64,000 nt of DNA from Cladopsammia gracilis (lineage: Eukaryota > Cnidaria > Anthozoa > Scleractinia > Dendrophylliidae), in assembly GCA_022457155.1 (NCBI GenBank), contig JAJGOT010000438.1, positions 215,001-279,000 of the forward strand, given 5' to 3'. The position numbers were made by a program, and so were the translations under genes. Positions 53,567 to 63,376 of the stretch are shown here, in pieces. Positions within the stretch are counted from its first letter, which is position 1; every line of letters begins with the position of its first letter. Below the pieces are notes generated by a model that made no database searches, was not told the DNA's origin, and saw nothing but the letters and a program-made list of their open reading frames with translations.

Positions 53567-53856
53567 GTACGATACAATCAAAAACGAAATTGTTTGTCGC
53601 GCCACAGCAAAAAGTTTTTTCTATCCTGTTTCGGAAACTGTTTCAGTAACGAAAGAAAGGCAAGGAAAAACTATTACAGACAATAAAGTAGATATAATAG
53701 GCACCCAAGCGGAATTATAAAAGCACGAAAAGGTCCGAACATTTGCCATGGTGTTTTATTACACTTACATCCGGCATTCAAATAGGCTATTATATCGATA
53801 TGAATTCTGATAGTACTACTGAGTAATCCACATCGTCCACATCACTGTTGTTTCAT

Positions 53857-53898
<42 letters not shown>
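53857..53898 (+). repeat. (CAA)n microsatellite
   Basis: About 14 CAA units in the intron after EC2. Confidence 0.95.
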
Positions 53899-53900
<2 letters not shown>

Positions 53901-53941
53901 CTTTTTTATTGAGTCATATACTTTTTATTTTATAATTATTA

Positions 53942-54070
53942 TGTTGTGGTGCAATTTTGTCCTTGGTGCAAATTTTATTTTCCTTTGTTTTTGGGTATGG
54001 AAATGTATGATAATGAGTTTTAAACAAAGGAAAATAAAATTTGCACCAATAACAAAATTGCACCACAACA
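53942..54070. mobile_element. Hairpin element, copy 1 of a tandem pair
   Basis: TGTTGTGGTGCAATTTTG, then TTGGTGCAAATTTTATTTTC, pair with the complementary right arm over about 45 bp around a GGTATGGAAATGTATGATAA loop. Confidence 0.85.
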
Positions 54071-54076
54071 TATATA

Positions 54077-54216
54077 TGTTGGGGATCAAAAATTGCCTTG
54101 GTTCAAAATTTACCTTTCGTTTGTTTTTGGGTATGAAAATGCATGATAATGTATGATAATGAGTTTAAAACAAAGGAAAGGAAATTTTGAACCAAGGCAA
54201 ATTTTGACCCACAACA
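54077..54216. mobile_element. Hairpin element, copy 2 of a tandem pair
   Basis: Same plan and loop as 53942-54070 but with diverged arms (TTGCCTTGGTTCAAAATTT). Changes in one arm are matched in the other, so the pairing is kept. Six bases separate the two hairpins. Confidence 0.85.
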
Positions 54217-54274
54217 TATACATTACAAATCAATTAAAGAGGATGACAAGGAGAGGTATTAATCAATTGGAGCC

Positions 54275-55293
54275 TGGGGCCGCATTCACGAAATCCTACC
54301 CAAGATATATCTTAAGATTTAATTTAAGAGAAAATTTAGGAGCTTCCTAAGAAATGCTAAGTGCTATTCACGAACGATATCTTATGACCATTCTAAGGTA
54401 AGTGTACAGTAGCTTAGCAGTCTCCTAAGTTTAATGGTCGCAGGCAGTTATCGATTAGTAAAAGTAAACCAATAGAGATAGTTTACATGGCGCTCTTATG
54501 AATAATAAGTTATGAAAATTAAATGAATGAATATTTTGTATTGTGTAAATTGTTGTTACAATAACAATACAGTACAATTATAACCTTTATTTCATCTCGA
54601 ATTTAAGATAGCAAGTGATAATATCTTCGTTCATGGTCAGTATAGCGAAAACAACAAACAAATCCATCATCAATTTAATAGGGCCTTCTTAGATATTTCT
54701 TGTACAAGGACTTATTTTTACTAAAAACGGGAATATAACTCTGCAATGAGAAAGAAATGTGTAACCCGTTGATGACACGAAGACCTTTATGCAGAAAATA
54801 TTTTATTTTTCTTAGGGAAGCAATGCAATGCTTTAAAATGTTTATCTAATCGGTAACTATTGTGATACTCGATAACCACGCTGAAAATCGACGTAGAACT
54901 CGTCAACAATCAGGGCTGTCATTAAGATTTGAGACAGGCGTTGCCCTGATCTTTATAACACCCGTAACAAGCTCGTTGCTTTGTCCGTAAATTTAACATA
55001 TAACAGGCAAGATCACCCGTCACATCCAGCTCCCATAAAGTGTACTCACCCGTAACAGATGCTACGGGTGATAGCCCTTATTGACACCCCTGACAATAGA
55101 ATTTAGCCCCCGTCAAGACATGTTTTAATAAGTTAGGAGGTCTTCGTAAATACCAGTTAAGATTTAGGAGGTCCAAAGTTTAGGAGAAAAAAATAACAGG
55201 TCTTAAAATAGGTCTTTGTGAATGCCAGTTATCTCCTAAGTTATATCTCAGGAGGCACTTTGGACTTAGGATGCTTTCATGAATACGGTCCCT
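54275..55293. mobile_element. 1-kb TIR element with nested MITE
   Basis: Left end CCTGGGGCCGCATTCACGAA and right end TTCATGAATACGGTCCCTGG are imperfect inverted copies. Clustered CTTAGGA/TCCTAAG words lie inside both ends. It is non-coding. A 182-bp element (54911-55092) is nested inside. Confidence 0.6.
54911..55092. mobile_element. 182-bp MITE with ACAAT flanks
   Basis: Ends CAGGGCTGTCATTAAG and CTTATTGACACCCCTG are inverted copies with two mismatches. ACAAT directly precedes and follows it (54906-54910 and 55093-55097), a likely 5-bp duplication. The superfamily is not assigned. Confidence 0.65.
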
Positions 55294-56155
55294 GGAGACT
55301 AAAGGAACTGCGAGGTTTTCGAGTTATTCCCTAATACCCATTTGAAGGTAATTTAAATAAAAAAAAGAGCAGTAAGGGAGAAAACCGGATTTAGTAAATA
55401 ATGCATAATTACATTGTAATTAATGATAGAATTCCTATTCAAATTACTTACAGTATTGTTCTGGCAGCAAATGATGTTTTATTTCTTTGGCAAAAGAAAA
55501 TGTACTTAGATCAGATCTATTGCCTAGACTTCAAAATAGTCATTTTATTTCTGCTGACTCTCTCGCAAAGGCGCGAAGCGCCGAAAGCGTCTGAAGCGTG
55601 GATACCCGCTTGCGAAGCGTGCACACACTCACTCCAGACCTTTCGTTCAAAGATCACGCGCATTCGTATGACCAACGCAAAAAAATGCGACTGTTTTGCA
55701 GTCTATCTATTAACTGATACGAGAACATTTATTTCCCAGTGTTGGTCCGAGGACGCGGTTTACAGAAGTTTTGCCTTGATGCATACCTTATGTTATATGT
55801 ATGCCGACTACTGCCACGTTGAAAAAGGCTATAAAACACGCTTGGCAGAAGCCCTTTATGCCACAGATGCGTGGAAACCGTAAACATTATTTACTGTTAG
55901 GACGTCTAGAATATTTAAGTAAGGGAGAAGGCCCAGAAGTAGTAGAAAAAAGCCTCATGGAAGCATCAGAATTCTTTGGAATCAATCAGGGTCACAAATT
56001 GTTCCTCTGCTATGACATGTTTAAATTCTTCACAGTTTCCTACAATTAATTCTCGGTGATCATAGCTGAACAAACGACTGTTGTTTCTCTTCAATTGCTT
56101 GAACAGTTTAGTTAGCTTGGGCTTTTAAAATATCCTATTTTCCTTTTGATAATAG
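55294..56155. other. End of intron 9; no gene identified
   Basis: A 160-residue frame (55401-55883) and an 82-residue frame (55801-56049) lack any recognisable domain. GCGAAGCG words cluster near 55567-55620. I see no support for a gene. Confidence 0.4.
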
Positions 56156-56458
56156 AACTAACATATCTGTTGAGGAAAACGTGGCAAATGGCACTGTCAT
56201 ATTCCAAGTAAAAGCTACTGATGCAGACTATGGCAACAATTCCATCATAACTTACTCACTGCTGCCAAGTGAATATGGGGAAAAGTTTTCTATGGACGCT
56301 TCATCTGGGAACATTACCGTCATTGGAAACCTGGATCGTGAGAATAGGAGTGAAGTGACCCTACTTATCCAAGCAACAGATGGAAAGTTTTCAATACCTG
56401 CCGAGCTACTCGTCATCATAACTGATGTCAATGACAATCCACCAGTATTCACCAGCAG
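56156..56458 (+). CDS. Exon 10: cadherin repeat EC3
   Basis: The exon is 303 bp, phase 2-2, acceptor TTGATAATAG at 56155, donor AGCAG|GTAAGA at 56459. The repeat is nearly the same as EC2 and keeps all calcium motifs. Distinct residues include EKFSM for GKFSI, ENRSEV for ENTSEV (losing the N-x-S/T site there) and PAELLVI in the last strand. The symmetrical phase means the exon can be skipped without changing the frame. Confidence 0.9.
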
Positions 56459-56744
56459 GTAAGATACGATCAAAAACGAAATAGTTTTCGTTCAATGAAG
56501 TTCAATGCATTGTTGCGATTTCTATCAAGGTTTCCTCGCCACAACGAAAAGTTCCAGCAGCTCAGATTGATGTCGGAAGGAAAACAAAAGCAAAGAACTT
56601 AATACTGCAGGATACAGCAGGCATTGCATAATTTACAACAATTAACATGCGTTTTTCTAAGTACCATGGGGAGGAATATATTAATTGGATGACATCATAG
56701 CCTATTGTCTATTGCCTATTGTGATTTCAATTAAAGTGTGGAGG

Positions 56745-57655
56745 AAAACATTATAGTCATAGGCTGTTGAATTAGACTCATGAATAAAATACGGAGGATT
56801 CTCATTAACATGCCTATTAACTTGATCTCATAAATAAAATGTGATGGAATCTCGTTAACGTCCTCATTAACTTGATCTCATGGATAAAATGCAGGGGATT
56901 CTTATTAACGTACCTATGAACTTGATCTCATGAATAAAATGAGGTAGAATCTCATTAGCGTTGGGCACGTGATTTTAAGTGAATTTTTTTTTCAATCTCT
57001 CGACATCTACAAAAGTCATTACAGTGGAATCACTCTTCTTGATCCTTTGTTAGGTTCAATCATATTCCTGTAACGCCAAGTTCGATCCCTCCTCCTCCTC
57101 CTCTTCCTCCTCCCTCCTCTTCCTCCTTGAGGAGGAGGAGGAGGAGGAGGGATCCAGCTCAGGAATATGGCTGAACCTTACAAGTTACAAATTACCACCA
57201 AAATTAAAAAAAAAAAATTGGCGCCAACAATCAGTGAACCAAAAACAAAGTTTTTCTATTGTGTTAGAACAATGCCTGTCTGCAATGGACAATTTATGTG
57301 CCTACATAACGGTTCAGTGCTTTACACTGATGTGTTAAATAAAACCTAAAAAAAGACAATGATGTCATCATATTTTAATGAGATTCCTCCACATTTTATT
57401 CATCAGATCAAGACAGTATAATAGCTTATGACATCATCGACGTTTATGTATTCCACCGCAAATTAATGAGATTCTACCGCATTTTATTCATGAGATCAAG
57501 TTAGTAAGCACGTAATGAGCACGTAATGAGATTCCTCCGCATTTTATTCATGAGTCTTATTCACCGAGTTATTGTATTCCTCTGCACTTTAATGAGAATT
57601 CTCTGCATTTTATTTATGAGACAGAGACAATAACCCACGCTAATGAGATTCCTCG
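56745..57655. mobile_element. Foldback element with ~65-bp arm repeats
   Basis: The left arm has four degenerate copies of a unit with CTTGATCTCATGAATAAAATG and GGATTCTCATTAAC. The right arm (57360-57655) has copies of its reverse complement (AATGAGATTCCTCC, CATTTTATTCATGAGATCAAG). The centre (57051-57181) is a palindrome: CCTCCTCCTCCTCTTCC pairs with a GAGGAGGAGG run, flanked by matching CATATTCCTG / CAGGAATATGG. This is the plan of foldback transposons. Confidence 0.75.
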
Positions 57656-58730
57656 CAAAAATATCCAGAGTAACCGGTGTGCCCTGTACTATTTGTATCA
57701 CACCTGTCGATAACCGCACACTAGAATCCCTCGTATATATCTGCTATCACTCTCACCATTATGCTTGGTATCCCGTAGTCCTTCATGATGATCAGACTTT
57801 TTCCTGTATACCGAATCAAAGGCTTTTTCAAAATTTACAAAGTGCATTTATAGTGCCGCTCTCCACTCGTTCAACTGTTCTAAGAACTTCTCTTTGGTCT
57901 GAATCCAGCCTGTTACTTTCCCAGGTTCTTGTATATGTAACAGGTCAAACTTGATTTCAGGTTTATTTTGATTTTCCTTTGTTTGATATTCATTATCATA
58001 TATTAGCATAGATAATGAAACATTCGCACTGCAGAAATCGCATTGTCTCTCTCAGTTGTTATTCATGATTCCGACACCATGTCTCCCCATTACTTCGTCC
58101 CTACTCCTGTTCTGTTTAGGTGTCCTGTAGTTAGAATTCATCCTTACCTTCATCTGTCGCGTCGTTTGTTGGCACATACTGTATGATTAATATATATTAC
58201 CGACAGCTTTTTGTTTTTCGAGTAGAACCGCGCCTTCATGATTACTTTGCTCTCGCGTTCATCATTATGGCTACTCTTCCTTGTTGCATCTCGTTATCTT
58301 CTACAGACTCCACTGTCTCACCACTTTGGTTTACTGTATCGAACCCATCCCCTTACATCTGCTCTCACTTATTCCTAGTTCTTCATTTCCTTAATTCTTT
58401 GGGGGCTACTATGGGGTCCACCTTTGACCCAAGAACGGCATGTCAGCCTCAACAGCAGCACCCCTAGTTTGGGTTGTATCATTGTCAACGCTTTCGGTCT
58501 CTGTAACAGTAGCCTTTTTTCGGGGCAGAGTTGTTAGCCCTGCGCCAACCCCCAGCCTAGAGGACCAGTGGATCACACTCAGTCTGGCCCCTACCCTTTG
58601 ATCTTTCCGGCTTGGGTCTTTTTGGTGAACCTACCAGGGGGCTACACTCCCGCGGCATAGCTCTTAGGATTACTGGGACATGCAAGCCCCCCGACCACAA
58701 CAAGGTGGCGATTTACCGGGGTGTTTTTTT
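57640..58730 (-). pseudogene. LINE remnant: 5' region, endonuclease and RT start
   Basis: The minus strand has a 5' leader from about 58728 (ACCCCGGTAAATCGCC and CTTGCATGTCCCAGTAATCC). Then come endonuclease-like text (YVPTNDATDEGKDEF) and an RT start (NFEKAFDSVYRK, YGIPSIMVRVIADIYEGF and CAVIDRCDTNS). The order matches a non-LTR element with an AP-endonuclease and RT. Many stops are present, and the element ends where the foldback begins, so the 3' part is missing. Confidence 0.7.
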
Positions 58731-58836
58731 TACCCGTGCTTGTCACAAAGTCAGAATAGTGTTTACTTCAGCTCAAAAAACAGTATGTTTGTGGAGTAAA
58801 AGGTTTTGTACTTTCTTATTTCACTTTTTATTTTAG

Positions 58837-59139
58837 AAGTAACATATCTGTTCAGGAAAACGTGGCAAATGGCACTGTCATATTCCAAGTTAAGGCCACC
58901 GATGGAGACTATGGCAACAACTCCATCATAACTTACTCTTTGCTGCCGTGTGAGTATGATGGAAAGTTTTCCATTGATGCTTCATCCGGGAATATTACTG
59001 TCATTGGAAACCTGGATCGTGAAAACACGAGTGAAGTGACCCTACGTATCCAAGCAACGGATGGAAAGTTTTCAATACCTACCGAGCTGTTTGTCATTAT
59101 TACTGATGTCAATGACAATCCACCAGTATTCACCAGCAG
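58837..59139 (+). CDS. Exon 11: cadherin repeat EC4
   Basis: The exon is 303 bp, phase 2-2, acceptor CTTTTTATTTTAG at 58836, donor AGCAG|GTAAGA at 59140. Differences from its sisters: SNISVQEN at the start (Gln for Glu in the xEx calcium motif), TDGDYG for TDADYG, and LLPCEYDG with a lone Cys where the others have Ser. The first change could weaken calcium binding at that junction, and the Cys is unpaired within the repeat. Confidence 0.9.
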
Positions 59140-60390
59140 GTAAGATACGATGATAATACTTAAAAATAACCTTTTGCAATTTTGAAAGTAATCCTTTTTA
59201 ACTCGTAAATACGCGAAGCGTAAAACGAGTTATAGCGATGTGTTGACGTCTGGCAAATTTTCACTTGATCGGCTGTTAACGTTTATTAGTCGGGCTACTT
59301 GGCTGCAAGCCAAGTCTGCCCGACTTATAAATTGGGCTGTGATTCTCCATAAGAAAAGTGGGTTTCAAGTGGGTTTCAAGTAGTTTGAAGCCTGCGGCTG
59401 ATTGTTAGTGACGTCAAAGGGAAACTTAATATGCATTCCGCACATAGAGGAAATACCGGTATTACAAAGGTAACACAAGGATAAAAAATATTGTTAGCGT
59501 GGCAACGTCACAGATGATATGGCATTCATTCCCTGTTGCATGTTCTTCTGAACGGAAAGAGTTTTAAAAGACCAATGGTCAGTTCGTTCAAATAAAAATG
59601 AACCTCACTCGATATTTGTCAATGTCGCTTTATCAATTTGGTGTCCATTTTGCGTCCAAATAACAAGGGTCAACAATGAACCACGGTCGATATGTGTCAA
59701 GATCATTTTAACAATTCAATTTTCTTTTTTGTAGCTAGTGTTGTTTGGCTTGTTAGCTTTCCGTTGAATGAAAACCCGTCTTCAGGCTGCGATAGATCTT
59801 CACAGTACACTGGATGAGGATTATGCTTACATTCTCATAGCATGATCTAGTGTAGTGCAATGTTGCAGACGTGACCAGCTCGATTTACGTTCACAGTCTA
59901 GAAATTGAATTGGTTTTTAATGGACCTAAAGCCCGACTTTAATACTTGCCGAGTTCTTGTTTGTTAATTCCGCCGACCAGTGCATAAGGCTTGGAAAATT
60001 AAAACTGATCCACGGACTATGGAAAACGCTACATCATGGTAAATGTCATTTTATAATAAGTGAAGTGTCGCTGCCTTTTACATGTAGTAACTGTTCAAAT
60101 AAACCAAATTCTGTTTCGAAGACGATGAATTAAAAACATGCCTTAGCGTGCCACAACTGGGTGAGGTAATGTTTTAAATTTCTTTGCTCGTCAATTCTTT
60201 GACTTTAAACTATGGAAAATTAAAACAGATCTGCGGACTTCAAATGGATTTTTCAAGACTTAGGAAAATGCTATATCACGATAAATGTTGTTCCTGCGAG
60301 CAAACTCTCGGGCTCGGGGCATAAACCAAATCTTGTTTCGAAAACGGGGAATTAAATCAAAGGCTCCTAAGACCCAACCCGTGAAGTAAT

Positions 60391-60531
60391 ATATCAAACA
60401 CGAGGAACAGTGTTTCATCAGATTTCCAAACACCGAGAAGTGGATTGGAAAAACGAGGCGCAGCCGAGTTTTTTTAAACCACTTCAAGGTGTTTGGAAAT
60501 CTGATGAAACACTGTTTCGAGTGTTTGATAT
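60391..60531. mobile_element. 141-bp hairpin MITE
   Basis: ATATCAAACACGAGGAACAG and CATCAGATTTCCAAACACC pair with the right arm GGTGTTTGGAAATCTGATG and GTGTTTGATAT around an AT/GC mixed loop. Confidence 0.8.
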
Positions 60532-60848
60532 AGCTTCTCAAACTGATCGTTAAATGCGGAGAAAACGAAGGAATAAAATCGCCAAAATCTATGCAAATTA
60601 AGAAACGATTTCAAAACCTCCTTCACGGTAGTGATTTCCTTTGTGTTCTTGTCATGAATTATTAATGAGTTTGAGAAGAAGAAATACTAACGCATAACGC
60701 AATATTGCGGTAAGCTTATGTTTTGACACTGACACGATTCAATATTTGTTTAAAAATTAAACGTAAGGGTTTTTGACAAAAGCAAAAAGAAAAATACAGT
60801 ACATCACTTTCATAATGTGCAGTCCGAAGAAGAAAGGAAAAATACGGA

Positions 60849-60924
60849 GGTCCTGAGCGAGACTTGAACCTCAGGCCATCCGGTTGTCATTCTGCGTGTC
60901 AAACCACTCGGCCATCGTGACCAC
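60849..60924 (-). repeat. tRNA-like sequence, probably a SINE head
   Basis: The minus strand has an A-box-like TGGCCGAGTGG and a B-box-like GGTTCAAGTCTCG. The acceptor ends (GTCACGA and CAGGACCT) do not pair, and the T-arm stem (CCTGAG/CTCAGG) has an overlong loop. It is not a functional tRNA gene. Confidence 0.5.
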
Positions 60925-61162
60925 TGACTTAATTTGGATAAATTTAATTACGTCAAGGTAGATAACCATCAAAACGCGTGTCTCGGATGAAAAATCCTTT
61001 TAGATCGCTTTTAATGTTGCATTAAAGACTCCAAATGCGAAACATCTTTAAGCTTATTGTTATTTAGATTCGTTTACAAGAAATTAGTTATTTGTATCGC
61101 TGGATTCACTTTGTTATTGTTACGAAACGCATTCGTAAAAAAATATTACGTCACTAAGTTTA

Positions 61163-61250
61163 CAGCTGATGGAAGGAGTGAGTGAGTGAGTGAATTCAGC
61201 CACCGTTGCCGATAACCCGTTCATTACGCGTGCGCTTATTCACGGGTTAA
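61163..61250 (-). repeat. Dispersed ~95-bp repeat, partner at 12556-12657
   Basis: Reverse-complement copy with GGAGTGAGTGAGTGAGTG, GCCACCGTTGCCGATAACCC and TTCATTACGCG. Confidence 0.65.
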
Positions 61251-61479
61251 AAACGTCTTAGGGTGACAGAAATAAGCATCGTTTGAAATGAGAAGCTGAA
61301 TGCAAACCCAGTGGATGAAAGTAAACTGCATTCAATCCTTGTTATATAATCACAGGTAGTCACCGTCTGACATGGAATGTTTTTAACCAGTGTCTTTGCT
61401 CTTGGTGAAGGGCTAAAGGTGCGTTGGTGAAGTCGTCAGCCTGGTCTCTGCAATCGTGTGCGTATTTACCCAAGGGGTA

Positions 61480-61610
61480 TCTAAAAATAAATGGGGTAAC
61501 CCTGTGATGGAATAGCATCCCATCAAGAAGTTAGTATCAATAGTCCTAGTTTAGTCAATCTCCGGCGCTTTGAGAAGCCTGTGGCTCGCACGGTATATGT
61601 GTTTTTCTGG
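61480..61610 (+). mobile_element. SINE tail fragment
   Basis: GGGGTAACCCTGTGATGGAA and TAGCATCCCATC resemble the body of the SINE at 41890-42173 (GTAACCTTGCGAAGGAGTAG, CATCCCATCC). The head is missing. Confidence 0.45.
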
Positions 61611-61650
61611 TGTAAAGGTTTACAGTTGTCTAATTCATCTTTGTTTATAG

Positions 61651-61953
61651 AACTAACATATCTGTTGAGGAAAACGTGGCAAATGGCACTGTTATATTCC
61701 AAGTAAAAGCTACCGATGCAGACTATGGCAACAACTCCATCATAACCTATTCTTTGCTGCCAAGTGAGTATGGGGGAAAGTTTTCTATCGATGCTTCATC
61801 CGGGAACATTACTGTCATTGGAAACCTGGATCGTGAGAACACGAGTGAAGTGACCCTACGTATCCAAGCAACGGATGGAAAGTTTTCGGTAACCACCGAG
61901 CTATTCGTCATCATAACTGATGTCAATGACAATCCACCGGTATTCACCAGCAG
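61651..61953 (+). CDS. Exon 12: cadherin repeat EC5
   Basis: The exon is 303 bp, phase 2-2, acceptor TCTTTGTTTATAG at 61650, donor AGCAG|GTAAGA at 61954. It encodes the same 101-residue repeat with all calcium motifs; KFSVTTELFV replaces KFSIPTELFV. It is closest to EC2 in the first 70 residues and to EC4 around SEVTLRIQ, a mosaic pattern that suggests gene conversion among the copies. The gene must continue right of the window because no transmembrane segment or stop is present. Confidence 0.9.
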
Positions 61954-62013
61954 GTAAGATACGATCATAGTACTTATAATTTTTGGTAAGCTTGAAAGCA
62001 TTACCTTTACCAG

Positions 62014-62129
62014 AACACGAGTGAAGTGACCCTACTTATCCAAGCAACGGATGGAAAGTTTTCGGTAACCACCGAGATATTCGTCATCATAACTGATGTT
62101 AATGACAATCCACCGGTATTCACCAGCAG
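62014..62129 (+). pseudogene. Partial duplicate of a cadherin exon
   Basis: 116 bases match the last part of the EC5 exon, from AACACGAGTGAAGTGACC to the AGCAG|GTAAGA donor. They are preceded by an acceptor-like TTACCTTTACCAG. The 60-bp intron piece before it repeats the start of the EC5 intron. The length is not a multiple of three: splicing from the phase 2 donor of exon 12 would read ACA CGA GTG AAG TGA and stop. It is therefore a by-product of duplication or a frame-breaking alternative exon. Confidence 0.8.
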
Positions 62130-63060
62130 GTAAGATACGATCATAGTACTTATAATTTTTGGTAAGTTTGAAAGTAGTCCTTTTTAACTCATGAATACGC
62201 GAAGTTAAACGAGCTATAGTAGACAGCTGTAAACTTCTTTTGTAATTCCACTTCAAGCCCTGGAAAATTTAAATCGATCTGCGGACTTAAGACTTAGGAA
62301 AACGCTACAGCACGGTAAATGTTGATTTTAAATATGTGAAGTTTCGCTGCCAAGTGTAAAAGTTCAAATATGCAAATTTTTGTTTCGAATTAAAAAACGT
62401 CTTAGCAATTGTTTGGAATGAGAGAAGCTGGATGATGCAATTTGTTTTGTTTACTCATTAATTCTTTGACTGCTCTGAGAAACAACAAAAAGCTTAGACC
62501 GAGTTTTGCAAACGTTAACCTCAGGCTTTTAAGGCTTCTCTCGCATGACGCATTTGAAGTGCTTACATTTGCAAAGGTTCAAACTAAACCAATTTGGAAG
62601 CGATGACCGTATACCCGCTGTTTGTAATAAAAGTGATCGGTGCATGACTTAGTGTGCGAAGATTCTATACTTATCAATTCTTTGCTTTGTGATAGCTTTT
62701 GCGTGTCATATATCAGAAAACACTTCAGAGAAACAACAAAAGGCTTGTCCATCTACATGCGATGAGGACTGTTAAAACACGGATAACAAAGCTACGAAAG
62801 GAGTCAAATAAACCGACCTTTGATTCAGGGGAAATTCCCGTACAATTATTTTTGTGTAATATATATTTGCATGAATTAATAACATAAGCTTTATGTAAAA
62901 CATCCAATCGCTATGATATTTTGGGTTAAGAATCTTCTATTTATAGCGTTTCGTATTCCTAGTTGGCTCATAGGATCCTTTGATTAGCTCTTTCTACGTA
63001 TCTATGTTATAGTGGTGAATTTGCAGTGGTGCTGCTGTTAAGCGTTTTGGAAGCAGTTTT
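62130..63060. other. Intron after EC5; nothing recognisable
   Basis: The beginning repeats the intron blocks after EC4 (TTTTTAACTC, ATACGCGAAG, ACGAGCTATAG). The rest has short frames only and no terminal repeats. Confidence 0.45.
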
Positions 63061-63220
63061 TATAGATGGTTTTCACTCACGTGACCTTCAGTCCTGTGGG
63101 ACTCAAATGACAAAGGCCATGGCGGCCATGTTGGTGTACATAACAAAAGAAGTTCATTAAAATTATTTTGTAGTTGTACACCAATATGGCCGCCGTGACG
63201 TAACGTGAAAACCATCTATA
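63061..63220. mobile_element. 160-bp hairpin MITE
   Basis: Ends TATAGATGGTTTTCACTCAC and the inverted right end GTGAAAACCATCTATA pair. Inner arms GGCGGCCATGTTGGTGTAC and GTACACCAATATGGCCGCC pair too. Confidence 0.8.
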
Positions 63221-63239
63221 CTCATGGGACAGCGGTGAT

Positions 63240-63360
63240 GTTACTTTAGGATTGATTAAAGAATGCCTACAATCAAGAAGCACAACAGACGATCGATACC
63301 AAATCGGACCTTTGAGTGAACAACATCTATTACGAATAGTAATGAGGATTGAATGACGAT
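63240..63360 (+). mobile_element. Penelope-like terminal fragment
   Basis: AATGCCTACAATCAAGAAGC, ACGATCGATACC, AAATCGGACCTTTGAG and AACAACATCTATTACGAATA match the Penelope tail at 30870-30960, without the ribozyme part. Confidence 0.65.
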
Positions 63361-63376
63361 ATTTTACAGTGCTAAC

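Larger units (their letters stand above)
59140..61650. other. Intron 11: duplicated intron blocks, hairpin and SINE-like pieces
   Basis: The first 100 bases (to ACGAGTTATAGCG) resemble the intron after the partial exon at 62130. A CGGACT...GGAAAACGCTACA(T/G)CA block recurs at 60013, 60235 and 62281. These show that intron sequence was copied with the exons. A hairpin, a tRNA-like piece and a SINE tail also lie here. No coding frame with a domain is seen. Confidence 0.55.

Noticed and set aside
55401..56049. Possible small gene of 160 or 82 residues
   Set aside because: There is no recognisable domain and no matching splice context, and the composition resembles the surrounding intron.
57643..58467. 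Plus-strand frames of 103 and 94 residues
   Set aside because: They are antisense to a LINE remnant whose minus strand shows clear RT and endonuclease motifs.
60849..60924. tRNA gene of Leu/Ser type
   Set aside because: A and B boxes are present, but the acceptor ends do not pair and the T-arm is malformed, so it is a SINE head or pseudogene.
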